From Latrodectus hesperus (Eukaryota > Arthropoda > Arachnida > Araneae > Theridiidae), in the NCBI GenBank assembly GCA_037975125.1, contig CM075853.1:94468543-94532542 (forward strand): a stretch of DNA of 64,000 bases, in the 5' to 3' direction. Shown here one piece after another: positions 47,300-64,000 of this stretch. The notes below the pieces were generated by a model. That model saw only the letters and a program-made list of their open reading frames with translations. It was not told the DNA's origin and did no database searches. A program made the position numbers and the translations under genes. Within the stretch, counting starts at the first letter, position 1. Each line of letters starts with the position of its first letter.

Positions 47300-47500
47300 A
47301 AATAGTGTGGCGACGCATAAAAGAGGAGATTCCCGCTTTCATCCTTATCTTCCCGAGAAGGTCTCCCCCCGCCCCCGCGGAAAAGATGCGGAGAGCGGGA
47401 ATTCAACTGATGATTCATCCCATTACAAGTCTGGATGGCGCCCCGCTCTCTTTTATTTGTTTCACATTCGCAGTAACGCGGATGCCGCTCTTTGGATGAA
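47300..47500. promoter_or_regulatory. GC/CpG-richer patch, possible promoter or exon
   Basis: A ~200-bp patch, with up to 8 C in a row and several CpG (gcccccgcgg, gagagcggg, ggcgccccgc), stands out from the AT-rich flank. Several frames are open for ~65-85 codons, but none is recognisable. A small inverted pair (gagagcggg/ccccgctctc) lies inside. Confidence 0.3.
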
Positions 47501-52327
<4,827 letters not shown>

Positions 52328-52527
52328 CCATAGGAATTTTGAGAGAAGGGATTTATTTCCCCGAAAAGTTGTATTTCATTGGAAATATATACAAATCGAA
52401 AATATTAAAAATTTCTTCGGTTAGGTCAGATATTAAACCTACTATTTTTCGAAAATGTTTTTCTTCCACCTGACTACCTCTTCTAATGATTTTGGTACTA
52501 CAGCAAAGTTTTAAAGAAAATTTCCTC

Positions 52528-52628
<101 letters not shown>

Positions 52629-54800
52629 TTTGCATTTATTAAATATTCTTGTATAATAGTAATTTGATACAGGTTGTCTAACTGGATTGATTAGTAATTG
52701 ATTTCCACAAATCCAATTACAGAGTATGACCTCTGCTATTGAAAATTATGATTTCATTAAAAGCAAACCTCCTGAGTGATTTATATAGCTGAATAAGCAT
52801 GTAAATAAGCAATATTTAGATTACTGCAGGATGCGTTATTTCCTATATTGAAGTCACTAAACAGTCAACTATCTTTTATTTTTAATCAAGTTCAAGTGAC
52901 AAAGTGAACACCTGATCTGAAACTCGGCAAGCCTCACCAATAGATGGATATTAGGCCATACAAAATGTTATTCGTGCATCGTTCAGCACGACGATTTGGG
53001 TTATATCAGATAACAGAATCTAGTACTGGGCGATGAGGCTTGTCACGTTCATATTTAGAAAGTTGGGTTACATTTATCTTGAGGTACACGTTTAGAAAAT
53101 TTCGATGAGTATAATTTGTAAGTTCGCTTCGCCAAAAGGAAAATTTCGATCTTCAAATAGGTACAACGGCATAGTAATGTACTTGTGACGTCATTTATGT
53201 GATGTAATAAGATCAAATTAATCCGTAAATTTCTGAACATGTTTAGTTGGTCAAACCTTGCGAAAATTTAACGAGAATAAGCTATAAAAGCACAACATGC
53301 TTAATCACATTTAGATTACATCTTGAAACTACAACTATGTGAGTGCGACTATGTTGTTCTCTTTACATCGCAAGAGCGAATACAAAATTAAATTTAAATT
53401 GTGGTTCACACCATGAAATGTGTGTGTGTGAGAGAGAGAGAGAGAATGAGATCGCACAGAGCTAGTTCGGGACTATATGGTGATTGAAAAAAACAACTTT
53501 CATTTCAGTTTTTGTTGAAAAGATGTCTCTGTGAGGTGCTCCAACATTATCATGCAATTGTATGATTATCAACCCTTACTTTGCCTCACCGACTCTCATT
53601 CAAGTTTTGCAAGATGAATAGGCTGTTTTTCTAATTTTCTGTGTTGATATAATTTATATGCCACATTCCTCCCCTAACATGTTCACCATCAAAGCGAAAT
53701 TAACTATCAAGCTAAGCAAAATGACAGTTTCAAATTTTTTTTATCTATTCTTAAGCTACACATGCCGATATTCCTATTGCATAGCTTTCCTTTTTAATAA
53801 TTTTGAGTTTTGGCTTCATTTTATTAGTTCGTACGTTCGATTCTCACACCAAATCTCACACTCAGTAGAGATTCGTAATCTATTTAAATGGTATTTTTTA
53901 ATAAAATTAGCAGTCTTAGGCAAATTGTGGCCACAAAGTAGCAAATAATATCAATTACTCAACCCTGTAAAAGTACAGTAATTTGCTATCTTCATCAATT
54001 GCATCGAGTGCAGCATACGTCTTGTGATTACTGTCAAATGCATCGATTTTAATTACTTGCATGTAACTCATACAGTCATTATTTATCATTAATCGTGTTT
54101 CTTTCGACAATAACATATTTTTTATCAAATAATTTAAAGATATTATATTGCTTAATATTAAGTATACATATTTTAATTAATAGTTTTTTTTTTTTTTTGT
54201 GAACAGCAACTACTACGTTTCTTATATAAGTAAAATAATTTAAAAACGAAAAATATTTTTTTAAAAAGTTGTGTTGCACCGTAAACTAAACAAAATGACA
54301 AAAAATAAGTCATTTTAATACGTTTTTGAATCTAAAATTATGGTACTGTGTAAATCTATGTGCTTTAAATATATTATACACATATATATTCCGTGTATAT
54401 TTCTGAATAAATGCTTTTAAAAAATTTACGTTTTATAAATAGAATTGTCTGCCGTTCATAACATTAAACAGAAAATCACATCAGCTTTGAATTTTATCCT
54501 CCAAACACAAATTTGTTATTTTCCCTGTACTAAAGTGTTGAAATTCATATCTTTTCATTTTTTTTTTAAATTTTCAAAAAACAACCACTTTTAAAACGAT
54601 TGTTTTCTGATAATGATAGTTCAGTTTTTCACTGAGGCCGTTTTAATGTCCCTTAGAAAATATAATTATTATATCTTCCACATCGTTCCCTTAGTTCATG
54701 AATATCTGTCCTAAAAATAATTAATATTTTCAAACTTATTGACCAGGTTATAAAAGCTAGGCTTACGGAAACAGAAGTGTTTTGAGCCTGTAGCGAACTC
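52629..54800. other. non-coding
   Basis: Contains a short (GT)n(GA)n microsatellite at ~53420-53446 and a T15 run at ~54185. No gene. Confidence 0.4.
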
Positions 54801-54900
54801 CTATTACTGTCTACATGTGGCAACACCTGCTTGCTGACTCAAACTTTTCCCATTATTGTCTGCAAATGGCAACATCTGCTTCCCGACTCGAACTTCTTTT
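54801..54900. repeat. two-copy tandem repeat, ~49 bp
   Basis: attactgtctacatgtggcaa... ctgactcaaactttt and attattgtctgcaaatggcaa... ccgactcgaacttctttt, about 80% alike, head to tail. Confidence 0.85.
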
Positions 54901-55859
54901 TTCAGACTGCAGTCAGAACCGACAGTAACAAAAGGAACCAGTAGGACTCTTGCTTGCTCGTATGTACGTTGCACGCTGATCTAACATTTCTAAATTTATT
55001 TGTATAATTAATGTGTCGCTCATTAAATTATTAGTTAAACTTATGTTGTCTAATCAGTGATCTAAATATATAGTAACCTTTAGGAATTAGTTCTATTCTT
55101 TCGTAACTATAAGCCGTTGTAGCCCGGTGAGAGGTAATGCTGCATTTATATCTGAAAGATAGAAGCTTCCATGTTAGGCCTCTAAAAACAATTGTGCTGA
55201 GAAGAATTTCCTTGTGCATTATACACATGTTTTTTAAGGTACATTACGATCTGTCTGTTGCCATGTGAACACGTGGAAAAGGAAGTTGCCAACTCAGTAG
55301 CTGTTCACGTTACTTGACAATAATTCAGAATATTTAGTACTAATGAAATCTTTCTCTATGTAATCTTGAGAAAAAATTAGTAGAAATAGGCAATTGGCAG
55401 CTTATTTCAATAATCCACCCAAACATGTGCAAATCGCGGAAGCTTTTGACATGGAAGCATTGCTACGAATCCGGAACTGGCGAGTTCAATAATAGACCCC
55501 TCCAAGGAACATTGTGAAGATGTTTTAAGTTCTATAGGATCCAATCTCTCTTCTAGCATGGAGCATCAGTTTAAGTATCTACCTACTCACCCGATTATGG
55601 TTCAAAAGGAAGAAGTTGGTTGTGTTTATAGTAATTAATCTCCAGGAATAGGCTGCTAGAAATCCATTTCGATAACCCAGACATGTTCACAATGTTCTTT
55701 GATTGAGAAGAAAGGTAGAATTTTTTGGATACTCAAGAAGCTAATATGGAAGGTTGGCTAATTAAAGTAATTAATCTCAGTAACAAATAGTAAGAAACAC
55801 TATGTGAAAATCGGAAAGTGTGGAAATGGTTCTTTTTATATTCTTGCCTTTAATCTGAA
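54901..55859. other. non-coding
   Basis: ~55110-55200 has a weak tRNA-like phrase (tgtagcccggtgag) without a B box; not called. Confidence 0.3.
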
Positions 55860-56110
55860 AAGTAATGACAGAAATCAGTTTGCGATCCTAGTGTGCGCGT
55901 GCGCAGACTGGTGCATTTCCTGGCTCTTTTAGTATTCATGAGCAATGAATGAAAAGGGAAGCGTGAGTGATTGAAGGGATCAAAGCAAAGAACTATCGAG
56001 AGCCCTCGACGAAACCATCGCGTGACCGAGTGTGAGGGTGGAGGTGAAGAAAAAGAAATAGGAACCAACGCCCTCCGGAGAAATTGGGTCGACCTCTACG
56101 TGCATTTTAT
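55860..56110. promoter_or_regulatory. CpG-richer patch with NRF-1-like site, possible promoter
   Basis: tgcgcgtgcgcag at ~55894 resembles the NRF-1 (insect Ewg) site, and ~55960-56100 is rich in CpG compared with its flanks. If it is a promoter, the minus-strand NCS gene, whose 5' exons are unfound, is one candidate target. This is inference from composition. Confidence 0.25.
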
Positions 56111-58119
56111 CTGCCTTGAGAACATATTCCATTTGATTTATTCCACGCAATTATATCTTGACAAAAATACCAACGGATACTGCAGTTTTTCCCAGCGGTT
56201 TTTCTTACTTTAAACGTGAATACGTTTTAAGAAGGTATTTCTCACTTGATCCTACTATTATAGCAGGGAAAGAAAATTACTATAGCTATTTTGAGCTCAA
56301 AAACCGGAAGTTTTAATGAATTTGGAAAAAATATCATCGCTTACCAAAATGACTGAAATCATATACGCTAAACAGCACCACATTTACGATGATTCATGAG
56401 TGTCATCAATTAAAGCTGCACTCAATTATTACGTTGTTATTGATTATAACAATTATTATATTCCAAACAATAATTGGTAGCATTCTAGTTCGGTGAATAA
56501 AGCCCTCCTTTTGTATCCAGAAGATAGTGTTTTCAATACTTGACCTTGACATAGATTGCTTTATTAAAAAAATTCAAATTATATAAATTCAGTAACGAAA
56601 TCGAAAGTTCTCGTTTCCGTGAAGTGCTTGATTTTCCCAAAGGTCCAAATTATTTCCGTTATTTAACATACGATTGTGTTTTAAGTTGAGAATTTGATGT
56701 GTTGAGGAGCTGTATATAGAAATAGGCATGTATTTAAATATCTCTAATAATGTAAATGAAAAAAGAATATATTCTTCAGAAGTAATATATTATGTAACAA
56801 TCATTTAAAGCACTTGTAGAGATATTAATGGTTCTATAGCAAAAGTTCAGATAACTACAACTTTATTCCTTCCAGCACAATGAACATTTTCAAATATATA
56901 TATAGAAATGAAGATTATCTGAAAAGCATCTAAAAAAAGTACCACCGCAACAACTATATCAAAGTCCTTACGTACCGAAGTATGTAAGGACATAACATCA
57001 AAGTCCGTTTGTTCAACAGAAGCTGGTAACAAACCTGGAATCTTCCGCACCAAAGAGAATAGTATTTTCTATAGGCCACGGAGATTCTACAAGGAAGAGT
57101 AATGTTCAAAATTCAGTATCTAATTCTTCTGCAGTTTGAACCGCTGTTAGGAGAAAATGGTCACACAATATCTAGCCGCAAGTATTCCTATTTAACATTA
57201 GTATTCATAAGTTGTCAATGTCAAAACACTGAACCACATTTGTGACGCTTCTATTCGAGCATTCAAGTGACGGAAGGAACGTGAAGAAATTATTTCCGAA
57301 CACGATTACACAGAGAGAGAATACATGAAGATTTATTAGATCTTATCATTATTAAGCAACTGAGCGGCTACATTTTTGTAAATGAAATCCTCGTTATGTT
57401 TATATTATAGAACTAGGAAATTGATGGATATAAGAGTGGTGCCTTTTTATTTCAAGGAAATCTTTGTGCCCATTCACTTCTAAAAATTTCGTCCCCTAAC
57501 TTAAATGTTACATTGTAGATCTACTCCCTTAATCTGTGATTTGACATAAAAAAAAACATATAATTGATTGGAATTTTCAGTTTATTGATTATATAGTGTT
57601 AAGAGGGAAATGAAACCAGATTTTCATTTAATTTTTCATTTAAGAAAAAAATGGACAATCAAAATCTATATCAGATTTGTTCTACCTTGTAATTACCCCC
57701 TTTTTTTTCCTTTTAATGATAGTGTTAATCATAGTGATGTAATTTCTTTTTAAACAATATTATTTTTCATAAATGTTATCATAATACACCTTTATTAATT
57801 AAAAATAAATTCTTCAAGATTTAATTTTGAACCTCATAATTTGTATACCTCAAAATCATGCTTGCAGTTATATAAAAAAAAATATTAATTTCAAGATTAT
57901 AGGAATCACACACACACACACAAAGTTTTATTGGATCGATTAAAAATTGTACTTATTTATTTACCTACAAATTCTTTGATTTGCTTTTATAAATTAAATA
58001 AAAATAACACATTTTTAATCTATTTTATTTTTAAATTCCAACGTAAATCTACATCATTCTTCCTCTTGAAATCGCATAAAAACTAAGACCAAAATTCAAC
58101 CGATGACGAAATGAAGTTT
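56111..58119. other. non-coding
   Basis: A small hairpin (gtccttacgta/tatgtaaggac) at ~56964-56991 and a short (CA)n at ~57908. No gene. Confidence 0.35.
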
Positions 58120-58450
58120 CTAGAATATTGTTCCCCGGCGTTCAATACTTAAAAGGGGAGAGGGTCGCAGCCCATCTAGGCAACTTGCCAAACTACGGAA
58201 ACCTCCGAATGAAAGAGCCAAGAGGTTATTCCTTCGTAGCTGCCCCCTTTAGACGGAAAGATGACCGGTCATATTTGGGTCAGCGGCTTTCTCAACTGAC
58301 CCCCACACTCCACGCCGAATTTCTTAAGGTGGCAGTTTGAGCATCGAAAAAGCAAAGGTACTTACAAATAAATTTCATCGAATCGATAATTCGTCGGAGA
58401 AGGGAACTCAAAACGAAACGTCCCGCAGAGAGAACATGCTGCTACAGAAG
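58120..58450. other. GC-richer patch with a donor-like site, possible unrecognised exon
   Basis: The plus-strand frame 58128-58340 (70 codons) has balanced, gene-like composition but no known family. On the minus strand a strong donor (gtaagtacc, ~58376) follows an open stretch of ~25 codons containing FRFEFPSPTNYRFDEIY. It leaves two bases of a codon, so it cannot splice in phase to the NCS microexon, which needs one. Function unknown. Confidence 0.25.
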
Positions 58451-58785
58451 TCAACGTAGTTAACTATGTTAACATCTTTTTGTAATTGCTTGTTTTAAGT
58501 TTTGAATTGGTATTGTCAACCGGATAAAAACTGAATCATCCTTAATAATTTCTTTGTAGTATCTGCTCATTAAAAACAGCAGGGAATTTAACGTAAATTG
58601 TGCCAAAAAATTTTAAAAACCTATTTGCTCATAAATAGCTGTTTGAATTTTTATTTATTTTATTGCGAAATAAATATTCATGCACATAATTGAGAAAACA
58701 TACAACTGTTTCATTTCAGGTATGATAAAAATATTGTTTAAATATTTATTAATTTATTATTTTTTAAAAATATTTTTTTTTCCAA
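58451..58785. other. non-coding
   Basis: AT-rich; nothing named. Confidence 0.3.
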
Positions 58786-58794
58786 CGGTGGGCA

Positions 58795-59048
58795 CATGGG
58801 TGACGAACCCTATGCCACAACAAGGCTGGAAACTGATACTCATTTGTCGTTACCCAGCGGGAACCTGTGATCCAAGTAGCGTTGCCCACGCCATACCACT
58901 ACAAACCAGTTTATAGGGTGGGCCACATTCATACATTATCATAGAAGAAAGGACAGAGAAATACAGAGAGAACTGAGAAAGAAAGTAACATCCATGCCCG
59001 AACCGGGACCCACAGCTCAGGAGTCAGAAGCGCTAACCACTCAGCCAT
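58795..59048 (-). mobile_element. tRNA-derived SINE, relative of 45782-46063
   Basis: On the minus strand: A box tggctgagtgg, the usual 'ggttagcgc' and a B-box-like ggttcgggc. The body shares 'tttatagggtgggccac' and the 'gaagaaaggaca' part with the other copy. CGGTGGGCA at 58786-58794 and 59049-59057 is probably the 9-bp target duplication. The tail differs from the other copy. Confidence 0.85.
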
Positions 59049-59057
59049 CGGTGGGCA

Positions 59058-60609
59058 TCTGTTTAAAATATATATACATATAGGTTAGGTTTTATCGATT
59101 TGTTATCGGATTCCTATTTTTGCCAAAAGAAATCCTCAACACAGACAACTTTTATTATTTTGAACCATAATCAAATAACGGGTTCAGCACCTGTGAGCTG
59201 CCATCCTCTTTTCCATATTACACCAACATGCGAAGGCACAACAAGCTAAGAAAAATTATTTCATTGCAATTCATTTCTGGCTGTCTATTTCTACCTAAAA
59301 CAACCAGGTAACACTGCAAACCACTTCGTAATATGGAATAACGAGAGCGGCACTAGAGCTGGTACATTTATTACGCCCCTTTTTCAGACCGCCGGAAGTG
59401 CATTAGATTCTACAAAAGCTTAAATATACATAGACTCACACAGTATAAAGATCCTAAACGAAATTAGGTATCGTATCAGTTATCCTCTGGACACGAAGGT
59501 GATGCCCCACTGAGCTACAGTTGTCCTTTAAAAAATATCCAACAAGAAGAATAGCCTCAAGAAATGAGTTTTTTGATCAAGTCACATTTGAATATCATTC
59601 CATTTATGAAACACTTCTGGAAATGAAAAATTAATACACAGAGAAGAGGAAAGTCTGTGCAAGGGAAAATTGCATGACAAGAAGGGAATTCTGTAATATG
59701 GAAATGATTAGCTTTTCAACGCAATAAGTAGCATTTGAATATGGTTGGGACTCCTATAATATGTTTAAATGAAAATAGTATTCAAAAGCGTTCTCGTATG
59801 CATAGTTGTCTAAAAAAAGATTTTTGTAATAACTCTCGTGTACCAGCACTTTTCTGACGCCGAATTGTAATTCTACATTTTCAACGAATTTTCGTATATA
59901 AATTTAAAATATTTCCATAAAATATATAACATGTATAATGGTTTTCTTTCAAAATAAATCGAAGATATTTTAATTGTGAAAGAAAATTAATTGAAATTAT
60001 ACAAATTGATTTAATCAAATTTCTTAATAATTCAAAACTATAAAACAGAATTAAAAATGGAAGATTTTACATTTAAAGTAATAATAACGAATTAAAAAAT
60101 AAATCTTAAAAAACTACTCTCTGTGTAAAAAAAAAACTAATAAGGTCGACTCCAGAACGTTATCCTTTCTTTCTACGGCATATAAATAGAAGCTCATTGG
60201 ACATGCAGAAGTATTCTCTGAATAAAAGACTTCGGCTGCGCCAGGTATCGATATCTCAACCTAACGGACATGAGAAAACATCTTTTCCCATCTGGTTACT
60301 CCAAGTAAGGTCGAAGAAAATTCATTTTACTCAGAGAAATATTATGTAACCATATAAAGAGCATTTACTCCTAAATATATTTTTCACAAAATCAATCAAC
60401 ATTTTTCTTTTGCTGAATGTTGCCAAATGACACAGTAACTAAAGCTTCCTAAAGAACGATCAATTCTTAACTTCGATATTACTTCTTTACACCCTGACAT
60501 TTCTTTGCGCCATAATGAATATCCGAGAATGTTTCCGATTTTCTCCTTTAAAAATGCGTGATGCGGTTTACTTTTATGCAATCTTGGAAAGATTGTTGTA
60601 AATTTTATA
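59058..60609. other. non-coding
   Basis: ~59081-59330 belongs to a diverged dispersed repeat (see 50085). No gene. Confidence 0.35.
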
Positions 60610-60790
60610 TCGGAGTTGTTATCCGAATGATCGGCGCTTTGGCCTGCAATTCAATAGTTCGACTCCCAGTTATAGAAAGAATGTTTATAATAGTTTAGAA
60701 TCTACTTTAAATTACAGGCCTCTGTCGAAAGAGTCTTCCTGCCTAAAAATGAATCGTTGAGTGACAAAGTAACTAATGAAACTAAACACG
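60610..60790 (+). mobile_element. SINE relic (family of 28970-29141)
   Basis: A tRNA-like head with a B-box-like tagttcgactccc, then a body matching the family (gaatgtttata, 'actttaaat', 'cgttgagtgac'). Confidence 0.6.
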
Positions 60791-61209
60791 GCTTAATACG
60801 CTCAAGAATCCTCCTAAAATTTAAATTCTAGTCAAGTGAGCCTTCAACTGCTTTGAGTGACGGTTGCGAGATAAGGTTGACAAAAAACAACTAGTATTTT
60901 TAAACAGCGTCGATTATTATGAGTAGTGATGAAAATTGTATTCTCAATGGTATATTCAGCAGAAACACCTCTGATAGTTTTATTGATTTGCCTGAGAACA
61001 TTATAAAGTAGAATGCTGTAGAAATCCACCAGGAGCAAAAAGCAAAGCCTCTTGTGCGTTTGTTTGTTCATAGTATAAAAAGTTAATTATAAGAATTCAG
61101 TATTTTATTATGATGGAGACAATAGTTACCTCATAAAATTAGAAGAAATAGTATATCTGCTTTAAATCAAACTATTTGTGTTCTTATCCATATTCTTCTA
61201 ATAGGTAAA
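60791..61209. other. non-coding
   Basis: No recognised element. Confidence 0.3.
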
Positions 61210-61330
61210 ATATTAGGGTAGACACTGCTTTCCCACCTGATAGCTAGTAGGTTCGATAACCTCACTTAACAAAGGCTGTACTAACAGTACTTAAAACGGA
61301 TTGATTAGATTTTTGTAACTGTTAAGGAAA
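61210..61330 (+). mobile_element. SINE relic
   Basis: B-box-like aggttcgataacc at ~61250 followed by a family-like body. Decayed. Confidence 0.4.
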
Positions 61331-64000
61331 GCCGATAGATGTTGATATTTGCTTATTTTTAGTCAAAAAAGTTTATTCTAGTAAAATTACCTAGGATAGA
61401 ATTTTTTCTATGTCCTAGATGATAATATTTCATTTTGTTTCATCTAAAGGACATTTATCCCTTAGATTGTTAAGGGCATCTTAATATGAACTAAATGATG
61501 TAGAAAGTTATCACTCTCCTATTCAGTAAGTATAGTAAGCTAGATACATAATTTAGTAAAATACCTTCCAGAAATTTAGAAGTTCAGTGGGAAGTAATGT
61601 CCTCTTATAAGGGGAGCATAGCATTGGAAAAAATGACCGCTCAGATGTTAACCTCGTCCCTTGAAAATAAATTAAAATAATGTGCTTGGCTGCGTTCAGA
61701 GATTTTAGCACAGAAAATTGCAGGCGAACGCATGTCGCCTTAACTCAACTTATTTTTCTAGATGCAAACATTTTCTTATATTTAAAAAAATCTTCCTCCT
61801 TCAAAATATGTAATGTAATCTGCAGTACTACCATGAAAATAGAAATTCATCAGCATTTTCTATCAGTATCGCAAAGTACAATTCCTTTCCAGTGTTTATG
61901 CAACTTTTTGGCCAACTGCCAATTTTTATTATTTTTCTAGCCATCCGACAGAATTTTGCATCCATTCTTGTCACGTAGTCACGTATCAATGCCCTTCAAA
62001 TTGCTTCCTCGCCAAAATAGAAGTTCTCATTGTGCCACATTCGCCATTTATTAATCGAACCAACTTGCCACACTACAGTTCTCTAATAGAGTTCGTGGCG
62101 GGGGAAGCTTGACGAAAACATTATTTCGCCAACTTTTTCTGCGCATTCCTTTGCTGTTCTTACCATAAATATACTCTCAAGAGACGTCAGCATATTTACC
62201 AAATTTGGCACAGGAAAATGGCAAAAGGTCTTCGATTTGTAAGTGTAATACTGGAAACAAATCAAACTTTTAACGCTTCATTATATAAAATTGGCAACCA
62301 CTAACCAATGCAAATCAATTAAGCCATTTTTAGACATCAGTTGAGTAATAAATGACATATATGAAAAATTAGAACACAATTTAAGATAAAAGCTTTGTAA
62401 CTTTACTTTTAAATGCCTGCAATCAATCACTACTTTGACAAGCGTAAAGTTTCTATTTTCTTCATTTAACCACAAAAAGTAAATAATTTAAATTGTTTCA
62501 TTATTGATATCTAAGATGAATAAATCCAGAAACTGGTATTAAAATGACTATAACACGTTTTTAAAAGTTATTTTTACTGCTTCTATTATATTAAATTTCT
62601 GTACTAATTATAAAAAAAAATCATAATCCAACGCAACTGAAATAGGCATTTATCAAAAATGCTGAATATTATTTTATCGCATTTTACATTGATCTTTATA
62701 AATCCATCAATCATAACGATTTTTATCTTCTGTTGTTCTCAGAGGTTGTCAAAAATGTACTTTAACGCTGTAATCTATTTCAACTGATGTAGACTAAATA
62801 TAAATTTGCTCTTATTTTAAACCATTGTCCAACGAAGGTCGATCAGTGAATTCACATCACACACATGATCTCATTGTCATTCCAAATCAGTCAGTAAACA
62901 AGACTGTATGGAATATTTTACTGTTCATTGCTTTTTCACAGTAAGATGGTCTTTGATTGGATCAGTATCGAACCCATTATCTTCCAGACATAAAAACGAT
63001 GCATTAGTTTACACAGGGTACCATAGATCTTATAATAATTTATATAGTAAATTAATGTCATCTGAATAAAGTAAAAGGAAAAATCATCATCTGTATATAA
63101 CCTTAAAAAACACAATTTTTATCATATCTTCATCTAACTTTTAAGACAGATTGACTCTACTGTTTCTAGCAAAGTGTTTATAAAAAAAATCAGCCTATTT
63201 TGTACGCTTTTTTCAAAATGTTAAAGTAATATTACATCTGTTCCATTATTTAGATTATAATTTTAGTTATTAGTCGCACTAACTATTCATTTTTCACTAT
63301 ATAAATATATATATGCTGCAATTATGTTGCCTTTTAATCATGGATTTTATTTCAAAAATAAGTAAAACCTTTAAATTAATAATTATCTCATTTTAAAGTT
63401 AAAAAATTAGTTTTTTTTTCAATTTAGGGATTATGGGATGATTGTCATGCTTTATATACATTATTATGTATTATGAATATCATTTTCTGTAATTATTTTA
63501 TTTTTGCTCTACATTTTTGATAACTTGCAGTAGGTAGCCCAACAACCAAAAGCTCTATTTCAAAGTTCTTTTAATACCCACAAATCTTATTATTATCTGG
63601 GAACATTTTTCATCGAGAGTGAGCCGCATTCATTTGTCACAAGAGGAGATGCCCTGAAATCTCTCTAAAAAGTCCGGAAAATAACATCCATCTCCCGTTC
63701 TTCAACAGTTTCTGGGATTGAATCCTGGAACTTTTGCTTTGTAAAGTGCGGTCCAAACAATAGGCTATATGATTTTGCCCTTCACTCAGAATACTTCACC
63801 ATATCACATCGGCAATAGCGTAATTAAAAAAGCATTTATTCATTCTTTTATCCGTAAACTAGTTTCTTAGATACAAAGATCATGTACTTTAGACAGCCAG
63901 TGCTAGTCAAACGTACTTCGTCATATAGCTTCTGTGGATTTATAGAGGAGAAAAAACTGCTAGATCAGGGGTTGACTTCGTCACTTGACAGTGTTCAAAA
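61331..64000. other. non-coding to window end
   Basis: ~62940-63010 has a minus-strand SINE-like phrase (atcgaacccattat). A 60-codon minus frame at 62083-62265 (ending SSSFPRHELY) has no known family. Nothing else is recognised. Confidence 0.35.

Noticed and set aside
55100..55200. tRNA-like phrase as a further SINE
   Set aside because: An A-box-like part only, with no B box or shared body.
56280..56350. Donor-like site (gtaagc) as the missing first NCS exon
   Set aside because: The frame ending in one base has no NCS-like residues and contains stops in the other choices.
58374..58450. Minus-strand donor as the missing NCS 5' exon
   Set aside because: It leaves two bases of a codon where the microexon needs one, and the residues do not resemble an NCS N-terminus.
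62083..62265. Minus-strand 60-codon frame with an acceptor-like site upstream
   Set aside because: No family resemblance and no partner exon; not enough to call an exon.

Overview
The window is AT-rich, repeat-dense animal nuclear DNA. Split EF-hand and CUB exons with GT/AG introns, tRNA-derived SINEs, LINEs with an RNase H domain, Tc1/mariner, hAT and Polinton relics and very long (TA)n arrays all point to an arthropod with large introns. A spider or other arachnid is my best guess, but no single feature proves it. Nothing looks prokaryotic.

Layout: 1-5.4 kb holds a tRNA-type SINE inserted beside a decayed Polinton/Maverick family-B DNA polymerase, a degenerate minisatellite, and the last coding exon (4803-5101, + strand) of a CUB-domain protein with its poly(A) signal. 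7787-9708 is a complete 1,922-bp Tc1/mariner-superfamily transposon with 276-bp terminal inverted repeats and a transposase broken by one frame break. 10.8-12.2 kb is an old tandem repeat cut by a MITE-like insert and a (TA)n tract.

From 14127 to 35333 on the minus strand lies the one nearly complete gene I can build: a neuronal calcium sensor (NCS) family EF-hand protein, with six coding exons that splice in phase, including a 25-bp microexon. Its N-terminal exon(s) were not found and must lie above 35333 or outside the window. Its introns hold a 755-bp hAT element with an 8-bp target duplication, inserted in a second degenerate tandem repeat; two RNase H LINE fragments; a SINE with a 14-bp target duplication; a solo mariner-like end; and a palindrome with ~158-bp arms around a (TA)n centre.

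35.4-64 kb has no gene I can recognise. It holds (TA)n arrays, a Helitron-like non-autonomous element, an RNase H LINE fragment, two copies of a tRNA-type SINE family with target duplications, hairpins, and three locally GC/CpG-richer patches that could be promoters or first exons. At least 15 long (TA)n arrays are spread over the window. I found no convincing new biological system. The items most worth checking are the intronic long palindrome, the divergent NCS protein tail and microexon, the shared LINE/SINE tail, and the nested tandem-repeat fields.
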